Assembly: GCF_009727055.1 (NCBI RefSeq)
Contig: NC_052357.1
Location: 14,696,121-14,760,120, forward strand
Reading direction: 5' to 3'
Length of the DNA stretch: 64,000 bases
Source of the DNA: Benincasa hispida
Lineage: Eukaryota; Streptophyta; Magnoliopsida; Cucurbitales; Cucurbitaceae
Numbering within the stretch: the stretch's first letter is position 1; each line of letters opens with the position of its first letter. The position numbers were made by a program, and so were the translations under genes. Positions 1 to 9,493 of this stretch are shown here, one piece after another. The notes under the pieces were generated by a model, which saw nothing but the letters and a program-made list of their open reading frames with translations, was not told the DNA's origin and made no database searches.

Positions 1-277
1 CATGCACCAAGCAGTTATGCCGAGTGGCCATGCCTATGCATCGAGCGATGCCAAGCCTATCGAGTGGCCATGCCTATGCGTCAAGCGCTGTCGAGCCCTA
101 CCGAGTACTAATGCGTTGAGGCACGCCCATGCGGCCGAGCAAGCAAGCGATGATCAGTGCGCGTCGATGCTCAACACCTATGCCAAGTGCCATGCGTCCA
201 TGCCAAGCAAGCCGTGCGATCATACCTAGTGAGCCATGCGTCAAGGATGAGTGGCCACCCTATGCATTAGTGATGGC
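1..277 (+). mobile_element. Family B LTR fragment (U3, GC-rich repeat part)
   Basis: This matches the family B LTR at about 14739-15066 almost base for base, including the repeated 'catgcgtcgag' words and the segment 'gtggccaccctatgc'. It breaks off where the family A LTR begins at 278. It may be what is left of the 5' LTR of the B element whose body resumes at 12479. The short reading frame across it is composition-driven and not a gene. Confidence 0.85.
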
Positions 278-2061
278 TGATAACTTGTAGAAATACAAGT
301 TATTTATGTCACTTTATCTAGATATTGCGGCCAAAAGTAAGGAATTATGCGCTAATTGTATGGAAATTAACTTAGTTTGATAATAATTTCAAATGCTTGT
401 AATAAAATCCACTAATGCCAAAAGATGGAGAATACGGCAAAAATTTACTCTGTTTTGCAGGAAGACCAAAGTCACCACTTGCGCCCAAGGCTCGAGCCAA
501 CTTTATCAATGCATCTCTATCACCATTGTGCCCATCGAACATCATCGCATAGACATTCATTGAAGAAACGGCACAATGCGATAGTCCATCCTGATCTACA
601 TGACAACCGCATGCAGTTATAAAAAGAAACACCACATGAGAACCTATGATCGAGTGATGCAAATGAGCAACGCAAGATTGGGAGATCAAGATGCATGTAC
701 AACTAACGATTGTGCACAATTGACGGTCTGATTGCATAAAAGAGGGAATAAAATCCCTCTATCTTTGGAATTTCCATAATCAAAAGTGGGGACCACTTGG
801 CCGGAGTAAAATCTATTCTGCCTATAAATACCCTAGAGGATTCAATGAGAATTTATGCTATTCGATCTGGGCGAAGTGCTGCAAGATTAAAGAGTGAAAA
901 GGGCTTAGCTGAGTGCTACAAAGTAAGATCCGAGAAGAAGAAGAGATAAAGCTGAAAGGTCTAATCTCAGATCAATTCTATCAATATCCCCGAGCGAAGC
1001 TCTAATCAAGGACCCTGCTACCGGAGGAGCTAGCCTGAGAGGGAAGCTCTTCTCACCATCATTCCAACCACAACCGACAAGCAGATCTTCATCGATCGGT
1101 GACCAAGACATTGGCGCCTGATTGTCCTTATTCTACCCTTTTCTACGTATTTCATGTTTCTTTCATCATTCTGTTCATTCATCATGTATCAAACTCGTAA
1201 TAGAAATATTAGTTGTTTCGATCATATTCATTATTCATCTTCTGTCTTTCACCATTCACCAATTATTCACTTTCTCCACTATGTTTTCTTAATCCTTCAA
1301 TGAGTACTATAAATATCCAAAGACTTAATGTAAATTAAAGTTATGTAATACGTTTAGCTAAAGCATGGACGGCATTTTCACCTGTGAGAGCAGAAGTGAA
1401 GATGTGATTCTGATCTATCGAGAGAAGGTCAAGAGAGTGCGTTAACTAAAGCAAGTAGTACATCCAGACATGGAAGCAACCTTGCGTTCATTACGTTAGA
1501 CTCTAGTTTCAATATAGACATGCGGGAGATGCGGTCGATCACTGAAAGGTGTACGCCATGAGAAGAACGAAACAGTATTTGTATCTTTACTTTCATTAAG
1601 AACTTGCGATAATTTGTATACTTATCTTTCTTTTCTTTTCTCACCATAAGACTTGTCGCCACAAATCCATGTCCTTGCACAACCTTCACAGCTAGCCCCA
1701 CTCTTAGCATCTTGTACATAGAACCTATATCGAATACATCTAGGATAGGTTTACTGTATTTTTACTGCATTTACTTTACTCTTATTTTATGTAATTACTT
1801 TTGTATAACACACCTTTATCAAAGTATTGAGAAACCGGTCACATAACTTCATGAAAATACTGCATTAACTGGTGTCGTATTTCCCCGTGTTCAACCTCGG
1901 ATCACACCGAGAAATTTGCGATTGAATTATACTTGGTTTCATCGTAAGGAAACTTGTGACACAGCAGGGCATACTACCTAATCTTAATGAATATCACATA
2001 ATCAGTAGTAGTATCGCATTGCATGAGCATAGAATTTCATATACACCCAAAGGAGGTAACA
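278..2061 (+). repeat. 5' LTR of A1 (family A)
   Basis: It starts TGATAAC and ends just before the primer site, and aligns along most of its length with the 3' LTR at 10714-12478. A TATAAATA box lies at 823-830. The U5 part carries the block 'gtgttcaacctcggatcac', shared by all A LTRs. A perfect 10-bp hairpin with a GAAA loop occupies 280-303. The extreme 3' tail after about 2030 differs from the other LTR, so the end position is set by the primer site. There is no host gene here. Confidence 0.88.
823..830 (+). promoter_or_regulatory. LTR TATA box (TATAAATA)
   Basis: TATAAATA followed by CCC sits at the same place in the A LTRs (11258-11265, 17966-17973, 30051-30058, 54963-54970, 57606-57613, and on the minus strand 23341-23348, 26013-26020, 33937-33944). 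It is the likely retrotransposon promoter and so marks the U3/R area. Confidence 0.7.
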
Positions 2062-2067
2062 AGTTTA

Positions 2068-2085
2068 TGGCGCCGTTGCCGGGGA
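2068..2085 (+). other. Primer binding site, tRNA-Asp type
   Basis: TGGCGCCGTTGCCGGGGA is complementary to the 3' end of plant tRNA-Asp, the primer used by Athila elements. It lies seven bases after the inferred LTR end. About 40-60 bases downstream, pyrimidine-rich sequence ending in AG precedes the gag start. Confidence 0.9.
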
Positions 2086-2185
2086 AATTACTGGTCAACA
2101 GTTTATTGTTTGAGTGTATTTTTGGTGTTTTGCATGACAGATCTCATTGTACTGGTATTTAACGTGGGGAGCAGCCTGACGGTGT

Positions 2186-3454
2186 ATGAGTTTTGGTGCT
2201 AAACCAGAATTTATCGCGGACCTTGAGATCGAGCGAACCTTCCATGCAAGGAATTGTCAGAACAGGAATCGGCGTAAGAAAGCAGCAATGGCGAATAACA
2301 ACGAGGCAATGCCTGAGAACCAAGGGATTGCGTGGCCGACTCGGGATCCTGTATTCCTGGCAGCTGATCGCAATATCCCAATGAGGGACTATGTAGTGCC
2401 TAATCTATATGACTTCTCGCCAGGCATCTCGAGGCCAACCTTCCACGTAAGGAATCCAAATACGTGCCAGTTTGGGGGTTTACAAAGTGAAGATCCCCAC
2501 GCCCACTTGACCAGCTTCGTAGAAATGTATGGCAACTTCTCCATCCCTGGCGTCACTCCTGAAAATATTAGACTATATTTGTTCCCTTACACCTTAAGGG
2601 ACGAGGCAAAGAAGTGGGTGTATTCATTGGAGCCCAACGAGATTACATCATGGGGGTAGTTGGTAGAGAGGTTCATGAAGAAGTTCTTCCCACCAGCCGT
2701 TAACGCAAGGAGATGGAAGGATGTGTTGAACTTTGAGCAGAAGGAGAACGAGACCCTGAGCATCGCCTGGGTGCAATTTAGGAGACTAGTGAAAAATTGT
2801 CCGCATATCAGGATTCCCGATTGCGTTCGGATGGAAACCTTCTATAATGGCTTGGATCGAGCAACGCAGGTTGTTGCTGATGCCTCCACTATAGGAGGAT
2901 TCATGGAAAAGACCTATACTGAAGCTAAGGTCATCCTTGACCGCATCTCGCGCATGGATGACTGGATCGATGATGGGTATGGAGGAAGAGGAAATGATCG
3001 AAGAAAGAATGAAACAACCATTGTCCCTGCGGAGACAGTGACTGCCTTGGCCGCCTAAATGGCCACAGTTACCTCTATCCTCTAGAAAATGGCCATGAAT
3101 CAAGGAGCCATTGCCCTACAATTAGCACAACTCGCTACACAGGCTCAAGTGGCCGCAATTGGTTGCATCAATTGTGGTGGGGCTCATGGTGCTGACAGTT
3201 GTCCGTTGAACCTGCAGTAGGTTTGTGCAATCCAAGGAAATCCCTTCAGCAACACCTACAACCCAGGTTGGAAGAGTCATCCTAATTTTGGATGGGGTGG
3301 CAATCCTAATGAAACATCAAGGGCAATCAAGACCTCAAAACTAGCAACTTGGAAGCCCCGGGATCTACTGGAAAAGAACAATGTCAATGAGGACATTGAG
3401 TAGACAAGTTTGACCGCTTGCGGTGATGTGGACTACGATCATTTCAAATCGACG
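2186..3454 (+). pseudogene. gag: Athila-type gag of A1, broken
   Basis: Gag would form the capsid/nucleocapsid particle of the retrotransposon. One frame runs from the ATG at 2186 through a conserved N-terminus (DLEIERTFHARN), the motif EDPHAHLTSFVEM, the capsid block LVERFMKKFFPPAVNARR and FYNGLD, to a zinc knuckle CINCGGAHGADSC near 3160-3200 and the Athila signature FSNTYNPGWKSHPNF. In-frame stops lie at 2657 (TAG), 3056 (TAA), 3083, about 3218 and about 3400. The first replaces a CAG codon that the related gag at 56408 keeps. About 15 residues between FHVRNP and NTCQFGG are missing relative to that copy. Homology fades towards 3535. Confidence 0.88.
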
Positions 3455-4213
3455 CATCTTTTCGGTCCATATCCTGATCAACCCTTTATCTCCCTTTAGT
3501 CAACTTATTTTTGGAACCTTATATCTTTGCTTTAATGTCACACCTCCTCCCAAGCCTTAAACCCCTAAGATTGGGAAGGGAGCGTGAGAGTGATTATAAC
3601 CCTTCTAAGATAATATTTGTACTAAATATTGTTTTCTCTATTTATTATGATTACAATGGGTTTACAACATTTACCTATTTATCTATACATGTAATCAATA
3701 GGTTCTCATTATCCCACCTATTAATCTATACAACCAATTAAAAGGTTACAATACTCCACCTATTTATAGATATATAATTTAGTCCTCTTTTTTATTCTTT
3801 TAACACATGATCCGAGCCGTGCCCCAAGAGTTTACCGAGCTTTTAGTTGATGGTGGTAGGTGGTGGACTCTTAGTTGAATGCTCCGCTCCGCTACCTGGG
3901 GGGGGGGGGGGTTAGGAAAAAAATTTGAAGAGTGTGAGCTACTAAGCCTAGTGAGTGGTTCTTTTTAAGATGAAAATCATTTTGAAAATCATCATTTTGG
4001 GAAACCAATCACATGTTGGCACTCATACTGAACTCAAGTGCAATCAATGGCATAATCATGTAGCTACTAATTTGTATTCCAACATCAACACATAGCAAGC
4101 ATATCCTATCATTAAATAATACAATCACCTATGGAAACCTTCCTATGACCCCAATTCCCGCCAATGTGCACATCGACCATTTTATTTATTCCGCTAGCAA
4201 TGCTTAGGTACTT

Positions 4214-4340
4214 GACCATATTTCCCGTCGGTCGTCCCCGACTATTATTTTCTGCCGACCGAAGCCAACCATTATTTCCCGCCGACTGAAATCGACCATT
4301 ATTTCCCGCCGACCGAAGTTGACCATTATTTCCCGCCAAG
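4214..4340. repeat. 27-bp minisatellite in B LTR
   Basis: Nearly five units of the form 'gaccattatttcccgccgac' plus seven bases are arranged head to tail. Other B LTRs have only about three units here (near 16262-16325, 59294-59375 and 63900-63990), so the copy number varies. Confidence 0.85.
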
Positions 4341-4863
4341 CACCTTTTGTTAAGCATGCTAACCACATCCCGAGCATAATCGCAGTTTCCATAGTCACAC
4401 ACAAACAATATCATGGCTTCATAGTATTTACGATGCACTTCTCTTTTAACTTAAATGAATATTCACAATGGACTCTACTGTAATGCTTGCGAGAGATGAC
4501 AGCAAACCCTATAATTCATAGTACAATAAATTCTAACATCCCTAGACTGTGATGTTCAGGTTATACAACTATAATATTCACATTACGTACTGATTTATTA
4601 AAGACAATGCTAACAAAAAGGTATAACACCCACAGTACATCAAGCTACTCATTGTACTTTCTGACTAACAAAGCACGTACTATTTACCAAATATATTGAC
4701 TTTACCCAACTATCATGCTAAAAAATGATGCTCTAGAGTGAAATAACATTTACCACGTATATTAACCTTGCAAAATTATCATGCTAGCAGGGATGGTATT
4801 TTCTAATGCAACATAATACGCACAACATCTACTGAATTACTAAAAGCAATGTAACACTCACAA

Positions 4864-5000
4864 CATATGTTAACTATCCAAACTATAACACTCACAACAT
4901 ATGTTAACTATCAAAACTATAACACTCATACATATATTAACTATCAAAACTATAACACTCACAACATATGTTAACTATCAAAACTATAACACTCACAGTA
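4864..5000. repeat. 34-bp minisatellite
   Basis: About four tandem units, each containing 'aactataacactcacaac' and 'atatgttaactatc', with small differences. I see it only in the B1 LTR. Confidence 0.85.
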
Positions 5001-5421
5001 AGCTTTCCCTCTTAGAAGGAAATTTGGGCAGCACCTCCCTCGAGCTTCTTTCTTTTAAACTCACAGAACTACCTCACTCTCTCCACACGACTATTATTAC
5101 TGGAATTTGTTTGAGAATGAGTTTAATTCTTCAGCCAAAGCCTCCTATTTATAGTCATTTTCAACTCTTCTCTATGTGACAACACATTCTACAAGTGGCC
5201 TCTTTTAAATTACTAGGGTTAACTGAGCTTTTGAGTTGTCTAATTTTCAGTTTGCCAACCAAAATTACTCCTATGGCATGTAATCTTGGCCGTGCATTTT
5301 AATCCCTAAGTTTCTGCATGAAATCTCCTTTTGCCACCTAAATTGCTTAAGTTTTTACTTAATTATCAAAAATATCAAAGATCGCATCACATTCCTTAAA
5401 ACACATCATTAAGTCTAAATC

Positions 5422-5805
5422 TTGCTCTTTCCGCTCTCGCTCTCTCTAAATTTCTCACTCATTTGGCTCTCGACAGTGTTGCTCTCTCCATGTTTCTCGC
5501 TAAGGATCTGGCTCTCTCCAGCCTTCTCGCTAGCTTGGATCTCGACAGTGTCGCTCTCTCCAAGTTTCTCACTAAAGATCTCGCTCTCTCCAATCTCGCC
5601 AGCATCACTCTTTTCAATCTCGCTAGCGTCGCTCTCTCCTTCTTTCTCTCCACCCTTTCTCTCCAACTTCGCTCTCTCTCAGTCTCTCACTCAGCCAATC
5701 TCGCTCTCTCCCATTCTCTCGCTCTATCCCATTCTCTCGTTCAAATCTCGCTCTTGCTCAAATCTCGCTCTCTCCATTCTCTCCGACTTCCTCCAATCTC
5801 GCTAG
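5422..5805. repeat. CT-rich degenerate tract (ctcgctctctcc)
   Basis: A long pyrimidine-biased repeat of 'ctcgctctctcc'-like words gives spurious serine/leucine-rich frames on both strands. It lies where the other B LTRs carry GC-rich 'catgcgtcgag' repeats, so this LTR segment differs in content between copies. Confidence 0.85.
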
Positions 5806-6268
5806 TGAGTTACCCTCACTGCTTGCGACACGTGGATTCCACTGTTCTTTTTAATTTTTAACTTACCCCGTACACTGATAATTAATTTTCACCTCCAAAT
5901 CTCCCAATGAACGGTCTCCATACAAAGGTATCCAAATTCTTCCCATCTTCAAATTATTAATTTCAACCTCCCAAGCCTTTCAATGAACAGTTTCCAACGA
6001 AAAGTTATCTAATTTCCTTTGTCCCCCGAATTCGCTAGCTTCCAACTCCCTTATTAATCTTCCCGGAGTCTGCCCACTTATTGATAGCTATATATGCTAT
6101 TGTTGGATAACTATTAATAAATTTCTTAATTTATCAATTTTTTCCCTAAATTCCACCCAACTTCCTCTTAATTTAATTTATATTTTTCATTCATAATTTT
6201 AATTATATTTTCCTTTATTTTCAGTATTTTATTTTTCCCTTTTTTCTGAATTAGGTTAGGGTTTTACA

Positions 6269-6785
6269 TTTCCCACCCCCGTAAATAAAATTTCGTCCTC
6301 GAAATTTGAAACTTAATACAGACCAAGGTTTTATTTAATAACCTATAGTTTTATTACACCACAACTTTTATTCTACTCTCCAAATACTTTTTCTTTCCCT
6401 TTTCCCACTACTGCCCTATTTTCGTTTCTTTCTTGATTTACTCCATATAGTTGTCCTAACGTCTTCTTCCCAGTTTCTTCTTTTCTTCCTCCTACACTTG
6501 TAGTTGTTGGCTTCACTCCATGGTTGTTTCTTCGTTGTGTATTTTTGGCTTCCAAATTTCTCAGTTGGGGACATTCCCGTTTAAAATGTTCTGGTTTGTC
6601 ACAATTATAACATGTACATGTTCGTCTTTGGATTTGCTCCCAACATCTTCCCTAGTGATGTTTATTGCAAGTTGAGCATCTAGATTTTTAATTAATTCTC
6701 ACCAGTGATTCCCTTAATCGGCTTTCTCGTTCCGGGTCTGTTTTGGCGTTGGTGCCTCTTTTTCTTTTCCATCCACTCAACCTGT
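6269..6785 (-). pseudogene. gag: 3' end of family B gag (zinc-knuckle part), fragment
   Basis: On the minus strand the sequence from 6785 down encodes GWKRKRGTNAKTDPERE, a C-x2-C-x3-H-x3-C motif broken by a stop, the canonical knuckle CYNCDKPEHFKREC, then GGRKEETGKKTLGQLYGV and a short tail. It matches the B gag ends at 13850-14253 and 61090-61470. It is followed directly by a polypurine tract (minus strand, 6269-6301) and the B LTR, with no pol between. The N-terminal two thirds of gag are lost at the junction near 6785. Confidence 0.85.
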
Positions 6786-6818
6786 TCAACCTCGCCTTCT
6801 GCCCATGACCAGGCAGCC

Positions 6819-9493
6819 ATGCGAGAGGCAGCATTCTTGGCTGCCTGTCGCTGGCTGGCCGCCCAAGCCCGTTTTGCCCCACGACCCACTAAAAGATCCC
6901 GGAGACACTCATTGCCCACCAGACCCACTGTGTTTCAAAGAGGAGGAAGCACTGAAAGTTTTCCAACTCCGTCTGTCTCAACTGAAAGTGAAAGGAAGAG
7001 AAGAGATGACACAGAGGTGTTGGGCAGCATTTTGAGAACTTTGGAGCAAGGAGAAGGCTTGCCCGAGGCAGGGGTCGTAACCCAGCCACTTCCTATGGAG
7101 GAGGAGATGGTGGTTGCGATGGACGAAGCCACCAAGGATGGAGTAGTGGTGGTGGACGAGGAAGTAGATGGAGTGGTGGAAGAAGTAGTGAAGGTAGTGG
7201 AGGTTACGATCATGGAAACCGTGGAGGCTGAGATCGCCAAGGAAGCAGCAAGAGAAGAGGTCATTGCGATGACAACTCCTGAAGTTGCGATGGAGGAGGT
7301 CGCCACGGACGCATTGCCAGAAGAAGCCAAGCTTGAGGAATTGAAGGCTGCAGGTATGGAGGCAGCAGTTGAAGTTGAGAAAGGAGATAAGAAGAAGAAG
7401 AGGAGAAGGGAGCATAAGGGAGGAAAGGCTGAGACTTCACATCATCGCATATCAAGGAAAGACAAAGAAAAGAAAAATGATAATGAAGATGAGGAAGCCA
7501 AGAAGAAGATAAAAGAAGTGAAGGAAGAAAAGAGAATGCACCGTAGGGAAAGAAGGCGCTTGACAGAAGAAGAGAAAGCAGCGCAAAAGGCTGCTAGCCC
7601 TGCATAGGACGGAGAATCAACCTCCATAAGGGAGGATCAGGGGGAACAAGCGCAACCAATGGAATCATCACAATCTGAAGCAACGCAAGTGCTTTTGGTG
7701 GATGAAGGTGAAGAGACTGAAGGAACCCCCCTGATGCAACGTCACAAGGAGAATGCGCCGCAAGGGTCTGACATCGACCCTCAGAGATTAGTTTTGGCAT
7801 TAGAGCAGAAAGAGAGAAAAAGAAAAGAAGAAGAAGAAAATGAAAGAAGGAAGAAGGAAGAAGAGAAAAGAAGATGGAAAGAAGAAAAGAAGAGGAAGCG
7901 TAAGGCCAATAATCGGCGCTTGCGCAAAAGAAAAGATAAATGGCTCGCCAAGTGCGAGGAAGAGGAATGACACAAGGAATGGTCAAAGAGAGAATGAAAA
8001 GTAGCCCATCTTTCGCAAGGGCAAATCCAGGCTCCAGCAGTCAGTGAGCCCGCAGCGGCCAGGAAGAGATCAGTCAAGAGAAAGGAAAATGATGATATGT
8101 TGATCGAGATGGGTTTCTACCCTACGCCAAACCCATTGCCTGATCTAGTCACGAGTGTAATAGTTAAGCATGGATGGGACACTTTCTGTCAATGCCCATC
8201 CATTATCTTGCCTCTGGTAGTGCGGGAAATTTATCAAGGGCGACTCCACGAAGATAGAGATGCGGTGACCTTCAGGTGGATGGCTGTGCTCTTCAGCACA
8301 AAGGAAATAAATGAACTTCTTCAGATGAGGGTAAATCCTGAGGCGCCAGGGTCGCAATTATTGAGGACTCCTTAGAAAAATGATGGAAGATGCACTGAAG
8401 GTGCTAGCACAACCGGGGACGAGATGGACTACCTCCTCAAAAGGCATTCGCACAATGGAGTCCAAATCATTGTTGCCGGAAGGAAGAATTTGGGTGTACT
8501 TGGTCAAGAAGCGGTTGATCCCAACGACGCATGATCGAATCGTGTCAAGGGATCGGGTGATGACCACATACTACATTGTGCGCGACATCCCCATCGATGT
8601 GGGCCGATTGATTGCAGGACAAATCAAAGCCTTAGTAGGGCACATAAGAGGGCAATACTTCTTCCCATGGATAGTCTCCAGTTTATGCCTAAGTATGGGT
8701 GTAGGCATTGAAGATTAACCCATGCCTGAAGTTCATAGCCTCATCAACATGATTTTGAGGATGTTCCTCAAAGACTCCCCCCACTGCCCGAAGTTACCTA
8801 CTAAGAGGCATGCGATTGACCTAAATGCGCTGCAAGAGCCAAGACCCAAAAGAAGACGAGAAGACAAAGGAAAGAAAAAGGTTTCTGAATCACCAGAGCC
8901 TAAGCCTTTAATCATAAGGCCTCGTCACTTGAGAATCAGATCCCTCGGTCAATCAACCCTCTTCCCCTTAACCTCGACTCCCCTCCTCAACCAGCAGCCC
9001 CAACTTCACCAATAACTACCCTTCCACTTTCCATACTCCCCTCGCTGCAAGTTGATGACCCACCCGATTTGGCGAGGGCACATCAGCCCAACCTCAAAAC
9101 GATGCTAGCGAGACTTCGCAGGCATAACCTGCACCCTCTTCTTTGGCTGTTGAGCTAGCTGAAATGAGACAACTTTTCGCCCAACAACAAGAGCTTATCA
9201 ATCAGCAGCAACTCTTCTTCAACCAACGGTTCGAGGTCATTATGGAGCGCATCGATGAGATTCAACGCAGCACTGCCATTTCAAGGGAAGCACTAATCAA
9301 CACCCAGTGCAACTCACATCGCGTATTCCAACATCAGCGCCTGATAGCGGAGCGTAATCAAGAATACTTCAATTTTCTCACCGCCTATCTGCATGGTCTA
9401 ATGGTGCCTCCTCACTTAAGGCAGCAAATTTTATTTGAAGATGGCTCAGCCTCAATGCCTCAATCGCTGCCACAAGATCCTCCTGCTCCATAG
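6819..9493 (+). pseudogene. Extra 3' ORF of A1 with putative plant transposon domain, broken
   Basis: This is the additional ORF found after pol in some Athila-type elements; its function is unknown. From the ATG at 6819 one frame runs to 8375 through stops at 7605, 7968, 7995 and 8373. A frameshift near 8375 leads to 8380-9015, and another to 9143-9493. The first third is Glu/Lys-rich, with a basic patch KKKKRRREHK near 7390. The part at 8097-8718 resembles the 'putative plant transposon protein' domain of legume and cucurbit retroelements (PGTRW, LIPTTHD, FFPWIVSSLC). PRPKRRREDKGKKKV (about 8845-8890) looks like a nuclear localisation signal. The 9143-9493 part is Gln-rich and probably coiled coil. 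The 5' end is uncertain because the B fragment abuts it. Confidence 0.72.

Larger units (their letters stand above)
3536..6268 (-). repeat. Family B LTR, copy B1
   Basis: Read on the minus strand it starts TGTAAAACCC (6268) and ends GGAGGTGTGACA (3536). It aligns with the LTR at 14361-16922 and the partial LTRs at 58821 and 63308. It holds a poly-G tract (3899-3912), a 27-bp repeat (4214-4340), a 34-bp repeat (4864-5000), a TATTTATA box (5146-5153, minus strand) and a CT-rich tract (5422-5805). With 6269-6785 it is one end of a B element placed inside A1. The other end and its LTR are missing. No gene lies in it. Confidence 0.85.

Noticed and set aside
4864..5000. Regularly spaced repeats that could suggest a CRISPR array
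   Set aside because: The units are directly adjacent, without unique spacers, and the context is a plant retrotransposon LTR.
5415..5861. Long overlapping frames on both strands giving Ser/Leu-rich or Glu/Arg/Ser-rich peptides
   Set aside because: They come from the CT-rich repeat inside a family B LTR; three frames are open at once and none resembles a protein family.
6935..7415. Minus-strand frames rich in Ser/Thr/Ala opposite the extra ORF
   Set aside because: They are the antisense of the Glu/Lys-rich part of the plus-strand ORF, which has domain-level support further along.
6819..9493. Envelope-like glycoprotein for the extra ORF
   Set aside because: No signal peptide, no transmembrane helix and no furin-like site pattern; the composition is charged and Gln-rich with basic signals.
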